Assembly (NCBI RefSeq): GCF_052044135.1
Contig: NZ_JBQDYF010000013.1
Span: forward strand, 32,122 to 96,121
Direction of reading: 5' to 3'
Origin: Salinisphaera sp052044135
Lineage (GTDB): Bacteria; Pseudomonadota; Gammaproteobacteria; Nevskiales; Salinisphaeraceae
DNA length: 64,000 nt
Both the position numbers and the translations under genes were made by a program. Shown here piece after piece: positions 33,695 through 43,678 of the stretch (the stretch's first letter is position 1; the number at the start of each line of letters is the position of its first letter). Under the pieces are notes generated by a model. The model was not told the DNA's origin. It did not search any database and saw only the letters and a list, made by a program, of their open reading frames with translations.

Positions 33695-34348
33695 TTACGG
33701 CGAACGGCTGTCGCCGAGACTCAGGTTGAACGCGATGGAAATACGCTGCGCCGGCCCGAGATACGGGCGCACCTGATGATAAAGCCAACCCGGGAACAGC
33801 ATGAGCAGTCCCGCACGCGGCGTGAACCGCACGTTCGTACCCCCGGTGTTGTGGCCGCCGTCCCTGAACACGAGTGAGGGCGCGTACATGGCCACGCCCG
33901 GCCCGCGAGGGTCCATGATTTCGAACTCGCCGCCGAACGATTCATCGCTCGCGCGGCCGCCGTCGTCGACGTAGTACGTGCCCGACCAGTACACGCCCGG
34001 GTGATAATGGAATTCGTTGGCGTGCCCGTGTTCATTGATATTGGCCCAGGCACGGGCCGACCAGTGGGCCCGTACAGGCTGACCCGAGCGATCCACGGTC
34101 AAGCGATCGGCCATCTGGCGCGCGGCCGCAAGCACTTCTTCCATGCGTGGACCGGCCCATTGGTCCACCGGACGACCGGAGTGCCAGCCGCCAAGATTCG
34201 ACGCCGCGATCGATCCCTCGCGCGCACGTTCGGCGAGGATACGCTCCTTGAGATCGGCGTTACGCGCCGCGCTGTCGTCGAGCAGCGTCGCCGCGACCGG
34301 CGTGGCGAAGAAATGCCCGACCTGCATATCGAGTTCGGAATCGCTCAT
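33695..34348 (-). CDS. 2OG-Fe(II) oxygenase (2OG-FeII_Oxy_5 / TIGR02466 type)
   Basis: About 217 residues with a double-stranded beta-helix core. The first iron ligands are in HANEFHYHPGVYWSGTYYV, and the C-terminal ligand His and 2-oxoglutarate Arg are in LFPGWLYHQVRPY and QRISIAFNL. The family is a prolyl-hydroxylase relative, found in bacteria and phages, sometimes fused to TPR repeats. The ATG at 34348 (MSDSELDMQVGHFFATPV) is chosen because the conserved part begins there. Confidence 0.85.
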   Translation of the reverse strand: MSDSELDMQVGHFFATPVAATLLDDSAARNADLKERILAERAREGSIAASNLGGWHSGRPVDQWAGPRMEEVLAAARQMADRLTVDRSGQPVRAHWSARAWANINEHGHANEFHYHPGVYWSGTYYVDDGGRASDESFGGEFEIMDPRGPGVAMYAPSLVFRDGGHNTGGTNVRFTPRAGLLMLFPGWLYHQVRPYLGPAQRISIAFNLSLGDSRSP

Positions 34349-34413
34349 GGGTTGTTTCACCTCGTATCGAAACGCGCTGTCAAAGAATGGGCTACCACAT
34401 GTTGCCGGGCCAC

Positions 34414-34448
34414 AAAAAGACGCGGCCCGACGTAACACGCCGGGCCGC
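34414..34448 (-). terminator. Intrinsic terminator after glpV
   Basis: Reading leftward, GCGGCCCG and CGGGCCGC form a perfect 8-bp stem, followed by a T-rich tail (complement of AAAAA at 34414-34418). It separates the glycerol transporter operon from the oxygenase gene. Confidence 0.8.
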
Positions 34449-34485
34449 CTGCCATCACGAAGGATCGTTGATGACGCCTAACCCA

Positions 34486-36408
<1,923 letters not shown>

Positions 36409-36531
36409 TTCGATCTCCTTCCGATCGCAGTATGAGCCGGCCCGAGCAAATACGAACCGGTGGTAGGGCCGCGCGCATCGCCTGCGAACCGTTGCGATGC
36501 GATCGGCCTGAAGTCTTGCGCTATAGCCGCG

Positions 36532-36807
36532 TTAGCCGAACAGTATGAGCCCGACGATCAGCAGCACGACCAGCACCAGCAGATACCAACTCGACAGCGG
36601 TACCAGCGCCACCCAGAGCGCGGTGAGATAGGCCGAGCTGAGCAGGCCGATGAACAGCCGGTCGCCCCGGGTGGTGCTCATGGGAATGATCCAGCCACGA
36701 CGTTCGCGTGTGGGCTGAATGAATTGCCAGATCGTCATCACGATCAGTATGGCCACAATCCCGATGAAAAACGCGGCCGTGGGTACGGTCCAAAGCATCC
36801 ATTGCAT
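36532..36807 (-). CDS. DUF2160 small membrane protein of the glycerol transporter operon
   Basis: 91 residues with three hydrophobic helices (AAFFIGIVAILIVMTIWQF, then LLSSAYLTALWVALV and YLLVLVVLLIVGLIL). DUF2160 proteins occur in glycerol-type ABC operons between permease and binding-protein genes. The role is unknown; an accessory membrane subunit is the simplest guess. It is 15 bp downstream of glpQ. Confidence 0.85.
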   Translation of the reverse strand: MQWMLWTVPTAAFFIGIVAILIVMTIWQFIQPTRERRGWIIPMSTTRGDRLFIGLLSSAYLTALWVALVPLSSWYLLVLVVLLIVGLILFG

Positions 36808-36822
36808 GTCGCGAACTCCTGA

Positions 36823-37620
36823 CTAGACCCGACCCAGGGCGAAACCGGAGGCGATTCGGTGACGCACGAACCAAATCACCAGAACACCCGGGATGAGCGT
36901 GAGCGTGCCGGCAGCGGCGAGAATGCCCCAGTCCGTACCGGACGCAGTAAAAGCACTGCTCATCATGGTGGCGAAGGGCATGGCATTACTCGATGTCAGC
37001 GTGTTGGCCAGTAGCAGCTCGATCCAGCTGAACATGAAGCAGAAGAAAGCGGCCACACCGATACCCGAACCGATCAGCGGCAGGAAGATCTTGATGAAAA
37101 AGCGCGGCAGCGAATAGCCGTCGAGATACGCGGTTTCATCGATTTCACGCGGCACCCCCGACATGAAGCCTTCCAGTATCCAGACCGCCAGGGGCAGATT
37201 GAACAGGGTATGCGCCAGGGCCACTGCATACACCGTGTCGAACAGGTGGATGCTGTGATACAGCTGGAAATACGGAATCAGGAACACCGCAGGCGGCGCC
37301 ATCAGGTTGGTGAGAAACCAGAAGAACAGGTGCTTGTCGGCGAGAAAATCGTAGCGGGAGAACGCATACGCCGCCGGAATCGCCAGTGGCAACGTAATCG
37401 CCACATTCAAGGCAACATACGACAACGAATGCAGGAACGACCCGGTCCATTTTTCGCTATTGAAAATGTCCTGATAGTGGCCGAGCGTCCAGTGGTTCGG
37501 CCACAACGTCAGCTGCGTCGTGATCTCGGTGTTGGACTTGAACGACATCATGACCAACCAGTAGATCGGGATCAGCAGGAACAGGATGAAAAGCGTCAGG
37601 CAAATACGACGAATCGTCAT
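36823..37620 (-). CDS. glpQ: Glycerol ABC transporter permease (GlpQ of the GlpVSTPQ system)
   Basis: About 265 residues with six helices and the cytoplasmic EAA-like loop (EIDETAYLDGYSLPRFFIKI) that contacts the ATPase. It begins MTIRRICLTLFILFLLIPIY and ends at 36823. The name follows the Rhizobium importer and is unrelated to the E. coli phosphodiesterase GlpQ. It starts 1 bp after the glpP stop. Confidence 0.85.
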   Translation of the reverse strand: MTIRRICLTLFILFLLIPIYWLVMMSFKSNTEITTQLTLWPNHWTLGHYQDIFNSEKWTGSFLHSLSYVALNVAITLPLAIPAAYAFSRYDFLADKHLFFWFLTNLMAPPAVFLIPYFQLYHSIHLFDTVYAVALAHTLFNLPLAVWILEGFMSGVPREIDETAYLDGYSLPRFFIKIFLPLIGSGIGVAAFFCFMFSWIELLLANTLTSSNAMPFATMMSSAFTASGTDWGILAAAGTLTLIPGVLVIWFVRHRIASGFALGRV

Positions 37621-37621
37621 C

Positions 37622-38506
37622 TTATTGGCCTCCGTCGCTCGTGCCCACACGAGTCAGCACGATGTAGAACACATAGCTGATCAGCAGAATGATCAGGAAG
37701 TAGAGCAAACCGTAGGCGGCCGCCTTGCCGTAAGCGAACTGGCCGATGGCCGTATTCGTAAGCATTTCGGTCATGAAGGTCGTCGAGCTTCCCGGGCCGC
37801 CACCGGTCACCGTCAGGGGCTCGGCGTAGACCTTGAAGCTGTAGACGAAGCGCAACAGGATCGCGATCGTGAGCACGCCACGCAGCTTGGGCAGCTCGAT
37901 GAAACGAAACACCGCCCAGCGCGAAGCGCCGTCGATACGCGCGGCCTGGTAGAACGCACCGGGAATGGCGCACAGCCCCGCATAGCACAGCAGCGCGATC
38001 AGCGACGTCCAGTGCCAGACGCTCATCAGTACCACCGTGAACCAGGCCGACAGACTCCCGGTGGCGTAGTTGTAGTTGATGTGCAGCACGTTATTGACGA
38101 ACGCGCCGAACAGGCCGATATCGCCACGGGCGAAGATCTGCCAGATCAGCCCGACCACATTCCACGGCACCAGCAGCGGCAGCGCGAGCACGACCATGAT
38201 CGGCCCGACCGCTCGCCCGCTGCGCGGCATCGTCAGCGCCACACCGATACCCAGCGGCACTTCGATCGCGAGCACGATTGCGGTGAACAGCACCTGGCGC
38301 CCGAGCGCGCCGCGGAACTCCTCGTTCGTCAGCGCATCGTGGAAGGTCGACCAGCCGATGAACGAGTGGGTGTTCATGTTGAACACGATCTGCAGGCTGT
38401 AATTGACCACCGCGATGAACGGGATCAACGACGAAAAAGCGACAAGCAGCGTGGCTGGCAGGACCAGGAACCACGCCTTGTTGTCGGCAAAACGGTTGTT
38501 GTTCAT
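37622..38506 (-). CDS. glpP: Glycerol ABC transporter permease (GlpP)
   Basis: About 294 residues, six or seven helices, MalF/UgpA-like. The EAA loop reads AFYQAARIDGASRWAVFRFI. The ATG at 38506 overlaps the glpT stop by four bases (ATGA), showing translational coupling. It forms the membrane heterodimer with GlpQ. Confidence 0.87.
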   Translation of the reverse strand: MNNNRFADNKAWFLVLPATLLVAFSSLIPFIAVVNYSLQIVFNMNTHSFIGWSTFHDALTNEEFRGALGRQVLFTAIVLAIEVPLGIGVALTMPRSGRAVGPIMVVLALPLLVPWNVVGLIWQIFARGDIGLFGAFVNNVLHINYNYATGSLSAWFTVVLMSVWHWTSLIALLCYAGLCAIPGAFYQAARIDGASRWAVFRFIELPKLRGVLTIAILLRFVYSFKVYAEPLTVTGGGPGSSTTFMTEMLTNTAIGQFAYGKAAAYGLLYFLIILLISYVFYIVLTRVGTSDGGQ

Positions 38507-39609
38507 GCCGCCACCTCGACTTTGTGACCGATCAGACGCTCGTTGCGATACAGGCAAAGCCACTCGGACGGGAAATGCACGTGCAACGCGTCGTCCCGGA
38601 TATGGGCGTGGGCGTCGGCGAGCTTGATCTTGAGTTCGTTACCGTCCAGATCGGCCGTCACCAGATGGAACTCACCCATATCGGCGATCGCGCTCACGTC
38701 GACCGCGAACCCCTCGCCCGGCGCTGCCGGCTCGACGAACTCGGGCCGGATGCCCAGCTTGTACTCGCCGCCATCCGCCTCGGCCGCCGCCTGCGCCTGA
38801 GCCGGTGTGAGCGCGATACGACGCTCGCCGACCACGGCCGAATCGCCGTCGATGCGGCATTTGATGAAGTTCATCCCGGGGCTGCCGATGAAAAACCCGA
38901 CGAAGGTGTGCTCGGGCCGCTCGAACAACTCCTGCGGCGTGCCCACCTGTACGATTTCACCATCCGACATCACCACCACCTTGTCGGCGAACGTCAGCGC
39001 CTCGATCTGGTCGTGGGTGACATAGATCATGGTGTGGCTGAACTGCTTGTGCACTTCCTTGAGCTGACGCCGCAAACGCCACTTCAGCTGCGGATCGATC
39101 ACCGTCAACGGCTCATCGAACAGGATCGCCGAGGTGTCGTCGCGCACCAGTCCGCGCCCCATGGAAATCTTCTGCTTGAGTTCCGCGCCCAGCCCGCTGG
39201 CGCGGCGCTTGAGGACATCGCCGAGGTCAAGCATCTCGGCGACTTCCCGGACGCGGCGGTCGATGTGACTGCGCTCGACCTTTCGGTTACGCAGCGGAAA
39301 CGCCAGGTTGTCGTACACACTCATCGAGTCGTACAGCACCGGGAACTGGAACACCTGTGCGATGTTGCGGCGCTCCGGCGACAGGTCGGTCACGTCGCGA
39401 TCGCCAAAGAACACGCGCCCCTCGGACGGCTTGAGCAGCCCGGAACAGATATTCAACAACGTACTTTTGCCGCAGCCGGACGGGCCGAGCAAGGCATATG
39501 CCCCGCCGTCGTCCCAGCTGAAGTTCATCGGCTGCAGCGCATAATCTTCCGGCCGTCCGGCCTGGCCGGAATAGCTGTGCGCTACGCCGTCGAAACGAAT
39601 CAAGGCCAT
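38503..39609 (-). CDS. glpT: Glycerol ABC transporter ATPase GlpT, with a degenerate signature motif
   Basis: About 368 residues of the MalK/UgpC type with a C-terminal regulatory domain. Walker A (GPSGCGKST, 42-50), Walker B (AILFDEP) and the H-loop (VTHD, His199) are intact. The ABC signature LSGGQ is replaced by LGAEL (140-144, followed by KQKISMGRGLVRD). It pairs with GlpS, which has the reciprocal pattern. It starts 19 bp after glpS. The symbol follows the Rhizobium glp operon, not the E. coli GlpT antiporter. Confidence 0.88.
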   Translation of the reverse strand: MALIRFDGVAHSYSGQAGRPEDYALQPMNFSWDDGGAYALLGPSGCGKSTLLNICSGLLKPSEGRVFFGDRDVTDLSPERRNIAQVFQFPVLYDSMSVYDNLAFPLRNRKVERSHIDRRVREVAEMLDLGDVLKRRASGLGAELKQKISMGRGLVRDDTSAILFDEPLTVIDPQLKWRLRRQLKEVHKQFSHTMIYVTHDQIEALTFADKVVVMSDGEIVQVGTPQELFERPEHTFVGFFIGSPGMNFIKCRIDGDSAVVGERRIALTPAQAQAAAEADGGEYKLGIRPEFVEPAAPGEGFAVDVSAIADMGEFHLVTADLDGNELKIKLADAHAHIRDDALHVHFPSEWLCLYRNERLIGHKVEVAA

Positions 39610-39628
39610 AGTGGTTGGCTCCCTCGTC

Positions 39629-40720
39629 TTATCGGTCGGCGCCGGCTTCGGGCGAATGAACCAGCTGCTCGTCATGATCGAAGACGAACAACTTGTCCGG
39701 ATGGAAACCCAGCGAAAGCGGGGCGCCGAGATCGTGCTGGTGAACGCCCAACTGCACGGCCACCCAGGGCCGGCCTTCCACCTGGCAATGCACGTACGTA
39801 TCGGAGCCACTGATCTCGGTGACATCCACGGTCGTATCGATGCGCTGGCCGCCGGTATCGGGGTCGGGGTTGACGATTAGATGGGGCGGGCGCACACCGA
39901 ACAGGTACGAACCGTCGGCCAGCCCGGACAGCGCCGCGGGGCGCGCGGTGCGAAGCAGATCGCCCACGTGCAGCTCATCGCCCCGGATTTCGCCGTTGAT
40001 GATGTTCATCGGCGGATCGCTGAACACACTGGCCACGTGCGTCGTGGCCGGGGCCGCGTAGACATTCGCCGCGTAGTCGTACTGCAGCAGGCGCCCCTCT
40101 TCGAGAACAGCGGTACGGCCGCCGAAGGCCAGCGCTTCCCAGGGATCGGTCGTGGCATAGACCACGATCGAACGGCGACCCTCGAGCGCCTTCGGCAGCT
40201 CTTCGCGTAAGGTCTCGCGCAGCTTGTAATCGAGATTGACGAGCGGTTCATCCAGAAGCACCAGCTCGGCGTCGCGAACCAGGGCGCGAGCCATGGCCGT
40301 ACGCTGTTGTTGCCCACCGGACAACTCGGCCGGCAGACGATCGAGCATCGCTTCGATGTGCAGGCGCTCGGCCTCGGCGCGCACCCGACGATCAATCTCC
40401 GAACTCGACACGCCGGCGATTCGCAGGGGCGAGGCAATATTCTCGTACACCGTCAGCGACGGATAGTTGATGAACTGCTGATAGACCATCGCCACATTGC
40501 GCTTTCGCACCGGCCGGCCCGTCACATCCGTGCCTTCGACGACAACGCGCCCGCTCGTGGGCTTGTCCAGGCCGGCCATCAGCCGCATCAGCGACGTCTT
40601 GCCGGACAGCGTCAGGCCGAGCAACAGCGACAGCGAACCGCTTTCCAGCTCGAGATCCATCGGTGCGATGTGGGTCTCGCCGCCCACGACCTTGGACACA
40701 TTGTCGAGCACTAGCGACAT
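39629..40720 (-). CDS. glpS: Glycerol ABC transporter ATPase GlpS, lacking the H-loop histidine
   Basis: About 363 residues. Walker A (GLTLSGKTS, 35-43), signature ELSGGQQQR (132-140) and Walker B LVLLDEP are normal. The switch His is replaced: the segment reads VVYATTDPWEA, with Thr191 where VTHD has His. The ATG at 40720 is chosen because GGAGGAGG lies 6-7 bases upstream; a GTG at 40726 would sit on top of that ribosome site. It is the first gene of the glpSTPQ unit, downstream of glpR on the same strand. Confidence 0.88.
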   Translation of the reverse strand: MSLVLDNVSKVVGGETHIAPMDLELESGSLSLLLGLTLSGKTSLMRLMAGLDKPTSGRVVVEGTDVTGRPVRKRNVAMVYQQFINYPSLTVYENIASPLRIAGVSSSEIDRRVRAEAERLHIEAMLDRLPAELSGGQQQRTAMARALVRDAELVLLDEPLVNLDYKLRETLREELPKALEGRRSIVVYATTDPWEALAFGGRTAVLEEGRLLQYDYAANVYAAPATTHVASVFSDPPMNIINGEIRGDELHVGDLLRTARPAALSGLADGSYLFGVRPPHLIVNPDPDTGGQRIDTTVDVTEISGSDTYVHCQVEGRPWVAVQLGVHQHDLGAPLSLGFHPDKLFVFDHDEQLVHSPEAGADR

Positions 40721-40816
40721 GGCCACCCTCCTCCAAAGTACCGTCGGCGGCTGCCGACCGCTGCCTCATCCGTATGCATCAAGAGATGCCCCAGTTATCA
40801 CGTGGATCAGATACGT

Positions 40817-40833
40817 GTTGACGTCGCGTCAAC
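40817..40833. promoter_or_regulatory. Inverted repeat upstream of glpS
   Basis: GTTGACG-TCG-CGTCAAC is a perfect 7-bp inverted repeat, about 100 bp before the glpS start. It differs from the GlpR-like site beside it, so a second regulator may act here. Confidence 0.35.
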
Positions 40834-40854
40834 CGTTATTCGATTCGAGCTTAG

Positions 40855-40870
40855 TGTTCGAAACCGAACA
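40855..40870. promoter_or_regulatory. GlpR-like operator between glpR and glpS
   Basis: TGTTCG-AAAC-CGAACA is a perfect palindrome and resembles the known E. coli GlpR site (half-site near TGTTCG). It lies 135 bp upstream of glpS, close to TTGACT at 40876-40881 on the leftward strand, which could be the -35 element. Confidence 0.7.
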
Positions 40871-40932
40871 TGAACAACTAGTCAAAAGTCGTAGAGCCCC
40901 GAAACGAGCACCCCAAACCACCGTATGCCGCG

Positions 40933-41730
40933 CTAATCGGCGACATGCACCGATACACCGGCCTCGGCCAGCAGGTCGGCGAGCGGCTTCGGCGGCGCCA
41001 CATCGGTAAACAGCGCGTCGATGCAGTCCACGATATTGCCGGCCCGCACCAGGGCATGACGGTTGTACTTGGTCTGGTCGGCGAGCAGAAACACGCGCCG
41101 GGCATTGGCGATGATCACGCGCAGCAGGCGTACTTCGCGATAATCGAAATCGAACAACGTGCCGTCCGCCTCGATACCGGAGATACTCATCAACGCGTAA
41201 TCGACCTTGAAATTGTTGAAGAAATCCAGCGTCATCTCGCCGGTCACGCCGGCGTCGATCGAGCGCACCGTGCCCCCGGCGACCATGACCTCGGCATCCT
41301 TGGAAGCCGAGAGCATGCCCGCGATCTGCAGATTGTTGGTGATCACGCGCAGCCCCTTGTGTCCGGCCAGTGCCCGCGCGGTTTCCTTGGTCGTGGTCCC
41401 CAGGGTGAGAAACAGCGACGCGTGGTCGGGAATCTCGCGCGCCACCAGTTCCGCGATCTTGCGCTTGCCTTCCAGATTGAGCACCTGGCGGGCCTCGTAG
41501 GCGAGATTCTCGACGGTCGAGGGCAAACCCGCGCCGCCGTGATAACGCCGCAACAACCCGGCCTTGCACAGCGCATTGACGTCACGACGCGCGGTCTGTT
41601 GCGTGATATCGAAACTGCGCGCGAGCGCTTCGATGGCGACGAAGCCCTGCTGCTCCACCAGATCGACGATCTCGCGCTGGCGCGGCGTCGGCGTTTGTTC
41701 ATCCGAAGCCGGACGATTGGGCGTTGTCAC
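40933..41730 (-). CDS. glpR: DeoR-family glycerol-3-phosphate regulon repressor GlpR
   Basis: 265 residues with a DeoR winged helix (TPRQREIVDLVEQQGFVAIE, then TQQTARRDVNALCKAGLLRR) and a C-terminal sugar-phosphate sensing domain (LFLTLGTTTKETARAL, VMVAGGTVRS). In the family, glycerol-3-phosphate releases the repressor from DNA. It is divergent from glpD and upstream of glpS, with palindromic sites on both sides, so it probably represses both and possibly itself. Confidence 0.9.
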   Translation of the reverse strand: MTTPNRPASDEQTPTPRQREIVDLVEQQGFVAIEALARSFDITQQTARRDVNALCKAGLLRRYHGGAGLPSTVENLAYEARQVLNLEGKRKIAELVAREIPDHASLFLTLGTTTKETARALAGHKGLRVITNNLQIAGMLSASKDAEVMVAGGTVRSIDAGVTGEMTLDFFNNFKVDYALMSISGIEADGTLFDFDYREVRLLRVIIANARRVFLLADQTKYNRHALVRAGNIVDCIDALFTDVAPPKPLADLLAEAGVSVHVAD

Positions 41731-41929
41731 TCCACTCTCTCCTTTCGGATCCGATCAACACGATCCCCGATGTCGCGGCCCATGCTTCGAAGTCGCACCC
41801 GTGTTTGTCCCGCCCGGCCCGGGCACCGCCGGGGACCGGCAAACCGCTGGCGTCCTTATGTTCAAGCCCGGGCCGCACAGCACACATACTCGAAATTGCA
41901 TGTTAGCCGGCTGCTCACCTATCGCCCTC

Positions 41930-41945
41930 TACAACTTTTGTTGTA
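41930..41945. repeat. Palindrome upstream of glpD
   Basis: TACAAC-TTTT-GTTGTA is a perfect inverted repeat just upstream of the glpD GlpR-like operator. It could be an operator for another regulator, or a weak terminator for readthrough. Confidence 0.35.
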
Positions 41946-41951
41946 TTTTTG

Positions 41952-41967
41952 TTTTCGCTTTCGAACT
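41952..41967. promoter_or_regulatory. GlpR-like operator in front of glpD
   Basis: TTTTCG-CTTT-CGAACT has the same TTCG-N4-CGAA core and spacing as the site before glpS. A half-site CGAACA follows at 41982-41987, 16 bp before the glpD ATG. The likely -10 (TTTAAT, 41975-41980) lies between them, so binding should block transcription. Confidence 0.6.
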
Positions 41968-42002
41968 CTAAGGTTTTAATCCGAACATAAGGCGATCCCG
42001 AT

Positions 42003-43499
42003 ATGAGCACTCCGCAAACGTATGACCTGATTGTGGTCGGTGGTGGCATCAATGGCGCCGGCATCGCCCGCGACGCCGTGGGTCGAGGCCTTTCGGTTCT
42101 GCTGTGCGAGGCAGACGACCTGGCGAGTCATACGTCCTCGGCTTCGACGAAGCTCATTCACGGCGGGCTGCGATACCTCGAGCAGTACGAATTCAAGCTC
42201 GTGGCCAAGGCCCTGTCGGAGCGCGAAGTGCTGCTCAAGGCCGCGCCGCACATCATCTGGCCGATGCGATTCATCCTGCCGCATCAAAAGCATCTGCGTC
42301 CGGCCTGGATGATCCGTACCGGGCTGTTTCTTTACGACCATCTCGGCGGCCGTCAGACCCTGGCGGGCTCGCACGGCGTGAAATTCGACGACCACCCGGC
42401 CGGCGCGCCGCTCAAGCCCGAGTTCAACAAGGGTTTTGTCTACTCGGACGCCTGGGTCCAGGATGCGCGGCTGGTCGTGCTCAACTGCATGGATGCCGCC
42501 AACCGCGGCGCCACCATCATGACGCGCACGCGCTGTGAATCCGCCACGCGCGGCGCCGATGGCTGGCAGGTGACACTCAAGACCGCCGCCGGCGAGACCA
42601 TCGAAGCCAAATCGCGCGGGCTCGCCAACGCCGCCGGCCCCTGGGCGGTGCGTTTCCTCGACGATGTGGCGACGATGAACCACCAGTACGCGCTTCGGCT
42701 GATCAAGGGCAGTCACATCGTGGTACCGAAGCTGTTCGATCACGACTACGCCTACATCTTCCAGCAGCCGGACGGACGCATCGTGTTCGCCATTCCCTAC
42801 GAACAGGATTTCACCCTGATCGGCACCACCGACGTGGAACACGAAGGCGCGCCCGGCAAGGTCGCCATCGAGCAAGACGAGATCGCCTATCTCTGCGAGT
42901 CGGCGAACCGCTACTTCGAGCAGTCGATCGCGCCGGACGACGTGGTCTGGAGTTATTCCGGCGTGCGCCCGCTGCTCGACGACCGCGAGGACAACGCCAG
43001 CGAGATCACCCGCGATTACCGCATCCAGCTCGATACCGACGGCGCCCCGCTGCTCAACGTCTTCGGCGGCAAGCTGACGACTTTCCGCCGCCTGGCCGAG
43101 GACGCCGTCGACCAGATCGCGCCCGAACTCGGCAACCAGCACAAGGCCTGGACCGGCAACGGCCATCCGCTGCCCGGGGGTGAGGAATCCAGGCCGCAGC
43201 ATCTGTTCGAATCATTGCAGGCCAGTCATCCGTTCATCCCCCTGGGCATGGCGAATCGCATGGTGTTCAACTACGGCACGCGCGTGCGCGATATCGTCGC
43301 CGGGGCGAAAAGCCTGGACGACCTGGGCGAGCACTTCGGCGCCGGCCTGTACGCAGCGGAAGTCGATTATCTATGCGAGCACGAATGGGCGCGCACGGCC
43401 GAAGACATTATCTGGCGCCGCTCCAAGCTGGGTCTGCGGCTGGCATCCGGCGAGGTGGATCGGCTGACGGCCTATCTGCGCGAGCGTGCCCCCGCCTGA
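42003..43499 (+). CDS. glpD: Aerobic glycerol-3-phosphate dehydrogenase
   Basis: 498 residues, matching GlpD in length. The FAD-binding loop LIVVGGGINGAGIARDAVGR is near the N-terminus, and STKLIHGGLRYLEQYEFKLV and WSYSGVRPLLDD are family hallmarks. It oxidises glycerol-3-phosphate to dihydroxyacetone phosphate at the inner membrane, passing electrons to quinone. It is divergent from glpR with GlpR-like operators between, and is followed by glpK. Confidence 0.96.
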   Translation: MSTPQTYDLIVVGGGINGAGIARDAVGRGLSVLLCEADDLASHTSSASTKLIHGGLRYLEQYEFKLVAKALSEREVLLKAAPHIIWPMRFILPHQKHLRPAWMIRTGLFLYDHLGGRQTLAGSHGVKFDDHPAGAPLKPEFNKGFVYSDAWVQDARLVVLNCMDAANRGATIMTRTRCESATRGADGWQVTLKTAAGETIEAKSRGLANAAGPWAVRFLDDVATMNHQYALRLIKGSHIVVPKLFDHDYAYIFQQPDGRIVFAIPYEQDFTLIGTTDVEHEGAPGKVAIEQDEIAYLCESANRYFEQSIAPDDVVWSYSGVRPLLDDREDNASEITRDYRIQLDTDGAPLLNVFGGKLTTFRRLAEDAVDQIAPELGNQHKAWTGNGHPLPGGEESRPQHLFESLQASHPFIPLGMANRMVFNYGTRVRDIVAGAKSLDDLGEHFGAGLYAAEVDYLCEHEWARTAEDIIWRRSKLGLRLASGEVDRLTAYLRERAPA

Positions 43500-43678
43500 G
43501 CACGGCGCCCGATCTGCCGCCGGCTTTGATTCGGGTTACCTTGGGCCGGGCAATCCGCCGTTGAGCGGTTCATCCGCGGCCACCGGGCGGCGTCGCCGGC
43601 CGGTCCCGACAAACGCCTGCGATGCGGTGTCGCGCGCATGAAACGAAGCAAGCGCCGCGCGCTTCAAAGGAGAGAGCG

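Noticed and set aside
41930..41945. Terminal inverted repeat of an insertion sequence
   Set aside because: No transposase, target duplication or second matching end is seen.
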